Origin: CBFGWV01 sp965652545
GTDB lineage: Bacteria; Pseudomonadota; Gammaproteobacteria; Competibacterales; Competibacteraceae
Direction: 5' to 3'
NCBI GenBank assembly: GCA_965652545.1
Contig: CBFGWV010000229.1
Location: forward strand, 1 to 7,851
Length of the DNA stretch: 7,851 nt
Under the pieces are notes generated by a model, which saw only the letters and a list, made by a program, of their open reading frames with translations, was not told the DNA's origin and searched no databases. The position numbers and the translations under genes were made by a program. This document shows, piece after piece, positions 1-5,745 of the stretch (positions are counted from its first letter, which is position 1; each line of letters starts with the position of its first letter).

Positions 1-173
1 AAAACGAAAACCCCGCGGGGTGGGGCCGCAGGGTTGAAAGACGTGGCACAGGGTATCCAACGCACCGCCGGCTTCTTGGTTTCGAGTTCGACAATCTCGC
101 CGGTGGTGTGAAGCTGGAAGTGCCAGCGTCGAGTCAAGAATAGCCCATTCGGTAGAGAGGGGAACGGCGCAAA

Positions 174-200
174 GGTTAACAATTGTTACTAATGTGTTAC
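174..200. promoter_or_regulatory. Candidate operator: 12-bp palindrome with phased GTTA repeats
   Basis: TAACAATTGTTA at 177-188 is a perfect 12-bp palindrome. The same block carries GTTAAC at 175-180 and GTTAC at 185-189 and 196-200, so GTTA starts recur at 10- and 11-bp steps, about one helical turn. TGTTAC is an exact direct repeat at 184-189 and 195-200. It lies about 90-110 nt before the first gene's start codon in an otherwise GC-rich stretch. The palindrome resembles operators of dimeric winged-helix repressors such as MarR-family proteins, but no regulator is identified and the role is inferred from symmetry and position only. Confidence 0.4.
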
Positions 201-222
201 GTCGCTCGTTTCGGCGGGCGGT

Positions 223-238
223 GCATCCAAACGGATGC
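223..238 (+). repeat. Short inverted repeat (hairpin) in probable leader
   Basis: GCATCC at 223-228 and GGATGC at 233-238 are perfect complements separated by AAAC, giving a 6-bp stem with a 4-nt loop. A T-G wobble could add one pair outside. It sits 47 nt before the chosen start codon of the first gene, so if transcription begins near the AT-rich block it would be in the 5' leader. There is no U tract, so it is not an intrinsic terminator. It could be an operator half-site pair, an mRNA-stabilising stem, or chance. Confidence 0.3.
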
Positions 239-271
239 GGGCTCCGCAGTGGTCGGTGCATGACACCAACC

Positions 272-277
272 AAGGAG
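272..277 (+). promoter_or_regulatory. Ribosome binding site deciding the DUF4331 gene start
   Basis: AAGGAG lies 8 nt before the ATG at 286. An in-frame upstream ATG at 235 would place 17 unrelated residues ahead of the signal peptide and has no comparable Shine-Dalgarno sequence, so this site fixes the start at 286. Confidence 0.8.
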
Positions 278-285
278 CAAAACGC

Positions 286-1728
286 ATGCACACCCCGTAT
301 CCCATGGCGCTGGCCGCCGCGGTGGTGACCCTAGCGGTCGCCGGTAGTGCCCAGGCCTCGAGTCACCGTGAGGCACCGTTCATCGCCACCCAGCCGACGG
401 TGGACGCCACGGACTTCTATATGTTCAACAGCTACGAGGCCGGTCGCGACGGTTTCGTGACGCTGATCGCCAACTATTACCCGCTGCAAGACCCCTACGG
501 CGGCCCCAATTATTTTCGCCTGGACCCCCAGGCCTTGTACGAAATCCACATCGACAACAACGGCGATGCCCGCGAGGACATCACCTTCCAGTTCCGCTTT
601 GCTACCCAGATCAAGGACATCAGCCTGCCCATCGGCGGGGTCGAGGTGTCCGTGCCGTTGTCCAATGTCGGCGGTATCGGCCCGGGGCGGGGCGACAACG
701 GTGCCTCCAATGTCATCGAGACCTATACCGTGGATGTCGTGCGCGGCGACCGCCGCAGCGGCAGCCCGTCCGCCGTGTTGGATGCGGTCAGCGGCGCGAC
801 CACCTTCCTCAAACCCACCGACAACATCGGTAACAAGTCCATCGCCGACTACGCCAGCTATGCGGCCAACCACCGCTATGCGATCAACGTGCCCGGCTGC
901 GGCGAGGGACGCATGTTCGTGGGCCAGCGCAAGGACGGCTTCGCCGTCAACCTGGGTGAGGTGTTCGACCTGATCAACACCAACCCGCTGGGGTCGGTCG
1001 ACGGTGAGCGTAGCGACTTGGATGACAAGAACGTCACCACCCTGGCCCTGGAGTTGCCGGCCGCCTGCCTGACCGCGGGCGACCCGGTCATCGGCGGCTG
1101 GACCAGCGCCAGCCTGCGTCAGGCGCGAGTGCTCAATCCGGCGCCTGACTTCGACAACGGCAAGACCGCCAGTATCGAGGGTGGGGCGTTCACCCAGGTG
1201 TCCCGCCTGGGCTCGCCGCTGGTCAACGAGGTGGTGATCGGCCTGAAGGACAAGGACCGCTTCAACGCCAGCGAGCCGGCCGGCGATAGCCAGTTTGCGA
1301 CCTATGTCACCCACCCGACCTTGCCGGCACTGATCGAGATCCTCTACCCCATCGCCCCGGCGCCGACAGCGTTCCCGCGCGCCGACCTGGTCCAGGCCTT
1401 TCTTACCGGCGTACCCGGGTTGAACCAGCCGGCCAGCGTAACGCCCTCGGAAATGCTGCGGCTGAACACATCGATACCGGCGGTACCGGCCGCCCAGCAG
1501 AACAACCTGGGCGTCATCGGTGGCGACGTGGCCGGCTTCCCCAACGGCCGTCGCCCCGGGGACGATGTCGTCGACATCGCGCTGCGCGTGGTCATGGGCG
1601 TGCTGTTGCCCGAGGAGGTCGCACCGGCCGGCCAGGCCCCACTGACCGACGGCGCTTTGCAGGAGGCCGCGCAGTTCGACAGCGTGTTCCCCTACCTGAC
1701 CACCCCGTTGCCGGGTTCGCCCAACTAG
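286..1728 (+). CDS. Secreted DUF4331-domain protein
   Basis: A 480-residue exported protein of the DUF4331 family, whose biochemical role is not established. Residues 1-24 form a signal peptide with a hydrophobic A/V-rich core and an SAQA cleavage site. The mature protein starts SSHREAPFI, typical of the family. Recognisable family blocks follow: VDATDFYMF (39-47), PLQDPYGGPNYF (66-77), YEIHIDNNGDAREDITFQF (85-103), then in the C-terminal half LGSPLVNEVVIGLKDKDRFN, FLTGVPGLNQP, and AGFPNGRRPGDDVVDIALRVVMG. The acidic stretch at 90-98 (DNNGDAREDI) looks like a possible calcium-binding loop, which is inference. The start at 286 has a good Shine-Dalgarno sequence. The stop codon overlaps the ribosome binding site of the next gene, which begins 9 nt downstream. 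It is the first gene of an apparent operon with a lipoprotein, a TPR-like protein and a HupE-like protein. Family assignment is firm; function unknown. Confidence 0.92.
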   Translation: MHTPYPMALAAAVVTLAVAGSAQASSHREAPFIATQPTVDATDFYMFNSYEAGRDGFVTLIANYYPLQDPYGGPNYFRLDPQALYEIHIDNNGDAREDITFQFRFATQIKDISLPIGGVEVSVPLSNVGGIGPGRGDNGASNVIETYTVDVVRGDRRSGSPSAVLDAVSGATTFLKPTDNIGNKSIADYASYAANHRYAINVPGCGEGRMFVGQRKDGFAVNLGEVFDLINTNPLGSVDGERSDLDDKNVTTLALELPAACLTAGDPVIGGWTSASLRQARVLNPAPDFDNGKTASIEGGAFTQVSRLGSPLVNEVVIGLKDKDRFNASEPAGDSQFATYVTHPTLPALIEILYPIAPAPTAFPRADLVQAFLTGVPGLNQPASVTPSEMLRLNTSIPAVPAAQQNNLGVIGGDVAGFPNGRRPGDDVVDIALRVVMGVLLPEEVAPAGQAPLTDGALQEAAQFDSVFPYLTTPLPGSPN

Positions 1729-1732
1729 GAGG
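1727..1732 (+). promoter_or_regulatory. Strong ribosome binding site for the small lipoprotein gene
   Basis: AGGAGG overlaps the last two bases of the upstream TAG stop and sits 5 nt before the ATG at 1738. This is a consensus Shine-Dalgarno sequence. It supports a real 84-codon gene and coupling to the DUF4331 gene. Confidence 0.8.
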
Positions 1733-1737
1733 CTGTC

Positions 1738-1992
1738 ATGAGAGCACCTTATGCGATGGCCGCCGCGACGGCACTGAGCGCACTGCTGGCCGCCTGCGGT
1801 GGTGGCGGCGGTAACGACACGGCGATGCCGCAGGAGCCGGAGATGCCTGAGCCCGGCCCGGCGTCGACGGACTTCAACCGCTTCGTCAAGGACCAACTCG
1901 CGGCCACCAACGACGAGCGCGACGCGGTGCCGGTGAATACGCTGGAGTTCCGCTTCGACGACACGCCGGGGGCGTTCGACGATGTCTTGTAG
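1738..1992 (+). CDS. Small lipoprotein of unknown function
   Basis: An 84-residue protein with a lipoprotein signal peptide: short n-region with Arg2, an alanine/leucine-rich core, and the lipobox LAAC with the lipidated cysteine at residue 20. Gly at +2 rather than Asp predicts outer-membrane rather than inner-membrane retention by the Lol rule. A flexible Gly/Asn/Pro/Glu-rich linker (21-42) leads to a short acidic C-terminal segment (about 44-84) containing DFNRFVKDQL and EFRFDDTPGAFDDVL. I do not recognise a named domain. The consensus AGGAGG upstream and the 11-nt overlap with the next gene argue strongly that it is translated. Its position directly after the DUF4331 gene suggests it acts with that protein at the cell surface or in the periplasm, perhaps as an anchor or partner; this is inference. 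Confidence 0.8.
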   Translation: MRAPYAMAAATALSALLAACGGGGGNDTAMPQEPEMPEPGPASTDFNRFVKDQLAATNDERDAVPVNTLEFRFDDTPGAFDDVL

Positions 1993-3163
1993 CCTGCTCG
2001 GCCGGATGGTCCTGGCGACGGGCTTGGCGGTGTGCTGGGGGGCGGCGCTTGCCGCCGCCCCCTACACCCCCATGGCGGACGACGAGGTTCTGGAGGTGTT
2101 GCCGGGCTCGGCGCGTGACGCCGATCTGGGCGCCGTGCGTGCACTGCTGGCCGCCGGCCCGGCCACCGCGCCGGATGCGGCCACAGTGCTGGCGCGCCGA
2201 CTTATCGAGCGCGGTCGGGCGAGTGCCGATCCACGGCTGATCGGCTACGCACAGGCGGTGCTTGCACCCTGGTGGACCGCGCAGCGACCGCCGCCGCAGA
2301 TCTGGCTGCTGCGTGCGAGCATTCGCCAGAGCGAACACGCCTTCGCCGACGCGATCGCCGACCTGGATGCCTTGCTGGCCCGCCATCCAGACCTTGCCCA
2401 GGGTTGGTTGACCTTGGCGGTGATTCACCAGGTACAAGGCCGTTTCGCGCAAGCCGGTGAGGCCTGTACCCGCATGCGCGGACGCGTCGACCCGCTGGTG
2501 GTTGCAGTGTGCGCGGCGGATGTCGGCCTGCGTACCGGTGCGGACAGCGCGCTGATGCCGGTGTTGGCCGAGGCACTGGCCGATGCCGTCGACCCCGCCG
2601 TGCGCCGTTGGGGATACACCGTGCTGGCCGAGGCCGCCGCGGCGCGGGGGGAGACGGCCGCGGCCGGGCGCTGGTTCGAGCAGGCCTTGGCCGAATCCGC
2701 GACGGATGCCTATCTGCTGGGCGCATACGCCGATCATCTGCTGGCCACCGATCAAGCCGCCGCCGTGTTGGCGCTGATCGATACCGACACCCGAGTCGAC
2801 GGCCTGTTGTTGCGCCGGGCATTGGCCCATGCGCGCCTGGGTCATCGTGACGCGCAAGCCCTTCGCCGCCAGCTGGAGGACCGCTTCGCCGAGGCCCGTC
2901 TACGGGGCAACGCCATGCACCGGCGCGAGCAGGCCATCGCCGAACTGTGGCTGTTCGACGACCCCACGGCGGCGCTGGAGACCGCGCTGGCCAACTTCGC
3001 GGTTCAACGCGAGCACTGGGACGTGCGCCTGGTGCTGGAGGCGGCCCTGGCCTTGGGCCGACCCGGGGCCGCCCGCCCGGTCATCGACTGGGTGGCCGAG
3101 TCGGGTTTCCACGACCTGAGGGTCGCGGCCCTCATCCGTCGATTGCAGGCGCAGCCGTCATGA
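1982..3163 (+). CDS. Exported TPR-like repeat protein
   Basis: A 393-residue protein with an N-terminal signal peptide (Arg8, hydrophobic core about 9-25, Ala-rich cleavage region ending near residue 26), predicted periplasmic. The rest is almost entirely alpha-helical and Ala/Leu/Arg-rich, with tetratricopeptide-like helix pairs. The clearest is at about 106-165 (WLLRASIRQSEHAFADAIADL, then WLTLAVIHQVQGRFAQAGEAC). Further helical repeats lie at about 210-290 and 335-390. TPR proteins are protein-protein scaffolds, so a partner-binding role for neighbouring exported proteins is likely; no catalytic motif is seen. The ATG at 1982 overlaps the lipoprotein gene by 11 nt and has only a weak purine stretch upstream, implying translational coupling. 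An in-frame ATG at 2006 would remove the only positive charge before the signal core, so 1982 is preferred. The stop overlaps the next start (ATGA at 3160-3163). Confidence 0.85.
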   Translation: MSCSLLGRMVLATGLAVCWGAALAAAPYTPMADDEVLEVLPGSARDADLGAVRALLAAGPATAPDAATVLARRLIERGRASADPRLIGYAQAVLAPWWTAQRPPPQIWLLRASIRQSEHAFADAIADLDALLARHPDLAQGWLTLAVIHQVQGRFAQAGEACTRMRGRVDPLVVAVCAADVGLRTGADSALMPVLAEALADAVDPAVRRWGYTVLAEAAAARGETAAAGRWFEQALAESATDAYLLGAYADHLLATDQAAAVLALIDTDTRVDGLLLRRALAHARLGHRDAQALRRQLEDRFAEARLRGNAMHRREQAIAELWLFDDPTAALETALANFAVQREHWDVRLVLEAALALGRPGAARPVIDWVAESGFHDLRVAALIRRLQAQPS

Positions 3164-4290
3164 TCAGGCACCTTCTCCTCGTGGCCGTGTGGTGCCTGTG
3201 GTCGGTGACCGCGCTTGCCCACAAGCCCAGCGACAGCTACCTCACGCTTGATACCACCGGCGCCGTCCCCACGATGCGCTGGGACATCGCCCTGCGCGAC
3301 CTGGAGTACGCCCTGGGGCTGGATGCCGATGCCGACGGGCGCATCACCTGGGGCGAGCTCCAGGCCCGAGGCGAGTCGGTGGCCGCCTATGCACTGGCGC
3401 GGTTGTCGGTGCGCACGGCGCAGGGCGCCTGCGGTGTGGCCGCCGGCCGACCCCAGGTGGCGAGGCACTCTGACGGCGCATATACCGTGCTGCCGCTGGA
3501 GCTGACCTGTCCGGACAAGGGGGCGCTGACGGTGGACTACCGCCTGTTCTTCGATCTGGACCCCAGCCACCGCGGCCTGCTGCGCATCGTCATGGCGGAC
3601 GGCGAGCTCACCCGCGTGCTCGGCCCCGGGCAGCCGTCGATCACCGTGGATGTGACCGGCACCGGTCCGTGGGCTGTGCTCGCGGACTACTGGGTCGAGG
3701 GCGTCTGGCACATCTGGATCGGTATCGACCACATTCTGTTTCTCGTGGCCTTGCTGCTGCCGACGGTACTGCGCCGGGACAACGGCCAGTGGGTGCGCGT
3801 GCCCGCCCTGCGCCCGGCGCTGCTGGATGTAGTCGGCATCGTCACCGCCTTCACCGTGGCGCATTCGATCACCCTGGGGCTGGCGGTGCTTGGTTGGGTG
3901 TCGCTGCCCGGCCGGTGGGTCGAGTCGGCCATTGCCGCCACCGTCGTTCTGGTGGCGCTGAACAACCTGGTGCCGGTGATTCGCCGCGGCCGCTGGGCGC
4001 TGACCTTCGCCTTAGGGCTGATTCACGGCTTCGGCTTCGCCAGCGTGCTGGCCGACCTGGGGCTGCCGGCCCCGGCCCTGGGGCTGGCGCTGGTCGGTTT
4101 CAACCTGGGGGTGGAGTTCGGCCAGTTGGCGATCGTTGCCGTGTTGGTTCCGCTGGCCTACGGCCTGCGCGGGACAGCGTTCTACCGGCGCGGCATGTTT
4201 ACCGGCGGCTCGGTGGCTGTAGCGGGCATCGGGGCGGTGTGGCTGGTGGAGCGGGCCTTCGATGTGAATACGGGCTTGTTGCCGTTCTGA
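3160..4290 (+). CDS. HupE/UreJ-family membrane protein with periplasmic EF-hand-like loop
   Basis: A 376-residue integral membrane protein of the HupE/UreJ type 2 family. HupE/UreJ relatives are associated with nickel or cobalt uptake for hydrogenase and urease; the substrate here is unknown. Residues 1-20 are a signal sequence ending ALA, before HKPSDSYLTL. Residues 21-175 form an extracytoplasmic domain. Within it, 55-66 fit a canonical EF-hand loop (Asp55, Asp57, Asp59, Gly60, Ile62, Glu66), and Cys91 and Cys117 could form a disulfide. Six or seven membrane segments follow from about 183 to 364. Family motifs with likely metal-ligand residues are visible: HIWIGIDHILFL (His184, Asp190, His191), AHSITL (His235), IHGFGFA (His289) and NLGVEFGQ (Glu319). 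The start overlaps the TPR gene stop by 4 nt. No hydrogenase or urease genes occur in the window, so metal transport is only one possibility. Confidence 0.88.
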   Translation: MIRHLLLVAVWCLWSVTALAHKPSDSYLTLDTTGAVPTMRWDIALRDLEYALGLDADADGRITWGELQARGESVAAYALARLSVRTAQGACGVAAGRPQVARHSDGAYTVLPLELTCPDKGALTVDYRLFFDLDPSHRGLLRIVMADGELTRVLGPGQPSITVDVTGTGPWAVLADYWVEGVWHIWIGIDHILFLVALLLPTVLRRDNGQWVRVPALRPALLDVVGIVTAFTVAHSITLGLAVLGWVSLPGRWVESAIAATVVLVALNNLVPVIRRGRWALTFALGLIHGFGFASVLADLGLPAPALGLALVGFNLGVEFGQLAIVAVLVPLAYGLRGTAFYRRGMFTGGSVAVAGIGAVWLVERAFDVNTGLLPF

Positions 4291-4301
4291 TAGATCAGAT
4301 A

Positions 4302-4329
4302 TTTCCGGGACAGGACACTAGCCTATCCT
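4302..4329 (+). promoter_or_regulatory. Possible sigma70-type promoter for the sigma factor gene
   Basis: The 68-nt gap before the sigma gene is AT-richer than its flanks. TTTCCG at 4302-4307 and TATCCT at 4324-4329 are separated by 16 nt and partly match -35 and -10 hexamers (the -10 matches 4 of 6). It would give a short leader of about 20 nt. No ECF-type GGAAC/GTC pair is seen here, so autoregulation is not evident. No terminator hairpin separates this gene from the upstream operon, so read-through is also possible. Confidence 0.3.
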
Positions 4330-4358
4330 TTTCATACCGATACCAGAGAAGCAAAGAA

Positions 4359-4946
4359 TTGGCTGACGACCCCAAGCGGCAAAGACCCGCCGACCCTGAC
4401 GAGGCCCGGCTGGTCGCCTTGCTCAGCGCCAGCGGGCGTGGCGACCATCAGGCCTTTGGCCGGCTGTACCAGACCGCCGCGCCGCGGCTGAATACCGTCG
4501 CCCGCTACATGCTGCGCGATGCCGGGCTGGCCGAAGACGTGCTGCAGGAGTCGTTCGTGCAGATCTGGCGCGATGCCGATCGTTTCGACCCCGCGCGGGG
4601 CAGCGCCATGGCCTGGATGACGATGATCGTGCGTCATCGCGCCCTCGACCAGCTGCGCAAGCGGCGCGGTGTCGCGGAGGATATCGAGCCGGTGCTGGCC
4701 GTGCTGGCGGACGATACCCCCGGCCCGGTCGAGCGGCTGCTCGCTTGGGCCGACCGACGCGCCGTACGCAAATGCCTGCAATTGCTGTCCCATGCCCAGC
4801 GCGATGCGGTGGTCATGGCCTTCTTTCGCGGCCTCACCCACGGCGAACTGGCCGAGCAACTGGCCCAGCCGCTGGGTACGGTGAAAGCCTGGGTGCGCCG
4901 CGGCCTGATTCGCCTCAAGCAGTGTGTCGATCATGAATCGGCGTGA
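4359..4946 (+). CDS. ECF-type RNA polymerase sigma factor (SigK-like, RskA-paired)
   Basis: A 195-residue extracytoplasmic-function sigma factor that would direct RNA polymerase to a stress or envelope regulon. Sigma region 2 covers about 31-103, including AEDVLQESFVQIWRDADRFDP and AWMTMIVRHRALDQLRKRR. Region 4 covers about 134-188, with the helix-turn-helix LTHGELAEQLAQPLGTVKAWVRRGL. The combination with an RskA-type anti-sigma matches the SigK-like group. No ATG exists in frame before residue 51, deep inside region 2, so the start is taken as TTG at 4359, preceded by a weak GAGAAG 7 nt upstream; this gives a normal family length. The frame stays open upstream into the HupE gene, but that part is a shadow. 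The 3' end overlaps the anti-sigma gene by 14 nt. Its position after the DUF4331-HupE block suggests, without proving, that it controls that block. Confidence 0.9.
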   Translation: MADDPKRQRPADPDEARLVALLSASGRGDHQAFGRLYQTAAPRLNTVARYMLRDAGLAEDVLQESFVQIWRDADRFDPARGSAMAWMTMIVRHRALDQLRKRRGVAEDIEPVLAVLADDTPGPVERLLAWADRRAVRKCLQLLSHAQRDAVVMAFFRGLTHGELAEQLAQPLGTVKAWVRRGLIRLKQCVDHESA

Positions 4947-5637
4947 CCCCCATCTGAAGGACCGCCTGGCGGCCGAGTACGTGCTCGGTACCCTGCACGG
5001 CCGTGCGCGGGCGCGCTTCGAGCGTCTGCTGGTGTCCGACTACCTCCTGCAGCGCGCGGTCGCCGCCTGGGGCGAGCGGCTCATGCCGTGGACCGAGGCC
5101 CTGCCGCCGACGCCGCCGCGGCCGGGTGTGTGGCGCGCCATCGAGGCGCGCACCCGGCCCATGCCGGTGCGCTGGTGGCAGCGCAATGCCGTATGGCAGG
5201 GCGTGGCCGCCTCGGCCATGGCCGCCGGGCTCGCCGCCGCGCTGATCCTGCCGCAGCTCACCGCCCCGCCCACCCTGACCCTGCCACCGGAGCAGACCGC
5301 CTATTTGTCTGTGCTCAACAGTGGCGAGCAGCGTGCCGTGTGGTTGATCCGCATCGTCGGGCCGGACCGCCTGGTGGTCGATGCCGTAGGCAACCCGCCG
5401 CAACTGCCCGGCAAGGACTACGAACTGTGGATGCTGCCCGCCGACGGCAGTGCACCGCGCTCCATGGGTGTGCTGCCGATATACGGCGAACACCGCCTGA
5501 GCGTGGACCCGGCGGTCGTCGCCGGCCTGCCCGCCTCGGCCGGTTTTGCCGTGAGCCTCGAACCCACCGGCGGCTCCCCCACCGGTCAGCCCACCGGGCC
5601 GGTGCAGTACCAGGGCGAGCTCATTCCCACCGGTTGA
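4933..5637 (+). CDS. RskA-type membrane anti-sigma factor
   Basis: A 234-residue single-pass membrane protein that would sequester the adjacent sigma factor. The N-terminal cytoplasmic part (about 1-80) contains the anti-sigma helix pattern LAAEYVLGTLHGRARARFERLL; no HxxxCxxC zinc motif is present, as in many RskA-like members. A membrane segment spans about 88-109. The periplasmic domain (about 110-234) has the RskA C-terminal signature: YELWMLPADGSAPRSMGVLP (163-182) and FAVSLEPTGGSPTGQPTGPV (205-224). RskA proteins are released by regulated intramembrane proteolysis in the characterised mycobacterial case; the same here is inference. ATG at 4933 is chosen; a GTG at 4924 in frame would add three residues. 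The start lies inside the sigma gene with little Shine-Dalgarno sequence, so translation is probably coupled, keeping sigma and anti-sigma balanced. Confidence 0.92.
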   Translation: MNRRDPHLKDRLAAEYVLGTLHGRARARFERLLVSDYLLQRAVAAWGERLMPWTEALPPTPPRPGVWRAIEARTRPMPVRWWQRNAVWQGVAASAMAAGLAAALILPQLTAPPTLTLPPEQTAYLSVLNSGEQRAVWLIRIVGPDRLVVDAVGNPPQLPGKDYELWMLPADGSAPRSMGVLPIYGEHRLSVDPAVVAGLPASAGFAVSLEPTGGSPTGQPTGPVQYQGELIPTG

Positions 5638-5664
5638 ACATCGGCACGTCGGATCGGCTATCGT
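5634..5664 (+). promoter_or_regulatory. Possible sigma70-type promoter for the AsmA gene
   Basis: TTGAAC at 5634-5639 overlaps the anti-sigma stop codon, and TATCGT lies at 5659-5664. Spacing is 19 nt, longer than the ideal 17. Both hexamers are partial matches. If used, it would start transcription near 5671 and place the GC hairpin at 5676-5703 in the leader. It supports treating the AsmA gene as its own unit, but the evidence is weak. Confidence 0.3.
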
Positions 5665-5675
5665 GACAGGCGAAT

Positions 5676-5703
5676 GCCGCGCCCGGGAACGTCCCGGGGC
5701 GGC
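5676..5703 (+). repeat. Strong GC hairpin between anti-sigma and AsmA genes
   Basis: CCCGGGA at 5682-5688 and TCCCGGG at 5692-5698 form a perfect 7-bp stem around the loop ACG. GCCG (5676-5679) and CGGC (5700-5703) can extend it after a small internal loop. No T run follows, so it is not a classical intrinsic terminator. It could slow polymerase, protect the 3' end of the sigma/anti-sigma message, or act in the AsmA leader. The top of the stem contains GGAAC (5686-5690) followed after 17 nt by GTC (5708-5710), which matches a generic ECF promoter spacing and offers a competing explanation. Confidence 0.45.
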
Positions 5704-5745
5704 CCCAGTCCGACTCAGCCATACCGACCGTGACACGGAGCCCCC

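Larger units (their letters stand above)
1..285. other. Upstream non-coding region, no secure gene
   Basis: No confident gene lies before the first operon gene. The segment is less GC-biased than the rest, with an AT-rich block at about 171-200 where a promoter or operator would be expected. Two short open frames exist at the left edge: a minus-strand frame open from 185 to the edge with a possible TTG start at 135-137, and a plus-strand frame open from 3 to a TAG at 141-143. Neither has a recognisable domain or a clear ribosome binding site. A GC palindrome at 11-20 sits beside an A-rich stretch at 1-10. I see no convincing sigma70 -35/-10 pair. A GGGGAAC motif at 159-165 resembles an ECF -35 element, but no matching -10 lies at the usual 16-17 nt spacing. 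Confidence 0.6.

Noticed and set aside
1..20. Possible minus-strand intrinsic terminator (GC palindrome next to an A-rich stretch)
   Set aside because: The palindrome has almost no room for a loop, and no minus-strand gene lies to its right that it could terminate.
235..285. Earlier ATG for the DUF4331 protein
   Set aside because: It adds 17 residues before a proper signal peptide and lacks a ribosome site, whereas the ATG at 286 has AAGGAG at good spacing.
331..1896. 521-codon open frame on the minus strand opposite the DUF4331 gene
   Set aside because: It mirrors the high-GC codon bias of the real gene, has no recognisable domain, is low-complexity in Gly/Arg/Val/Gln, and spans the stop and start of two well-supported + strand genes.
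1886..2857. 323-codon minus-strand frame opposite the TPR gene
   Set aside because: Arg/Gly/Gln-rich low-complexity translation with no domain, crossing two coupled + strand genes.
3160..4290. Firm assignment as a nickel transporter for hydrogenase or urease
   Set aside because: No hydrogenase, urease or maturation genes are in the window, and this HupE subtype carries an extra periplasmic domain; the substrate is left open.
3669..4358. Upstream extension of the sigma factor frame into the HupE gene
   Set aside because: The extension is out of frame with a clear membrane protein and would add about 230 low-complexity residues to a sigma factor of otherwise normal length.
5563..5633. Four copies of CCCACCGG near the end of the anti-sigma gene as a DNA repeat element
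   Set aside because: All copies are in the same reading frame and encode the Pro-Thr-Gly residues of the RskA C-terminal signature and tail, so coding constraint explains them.
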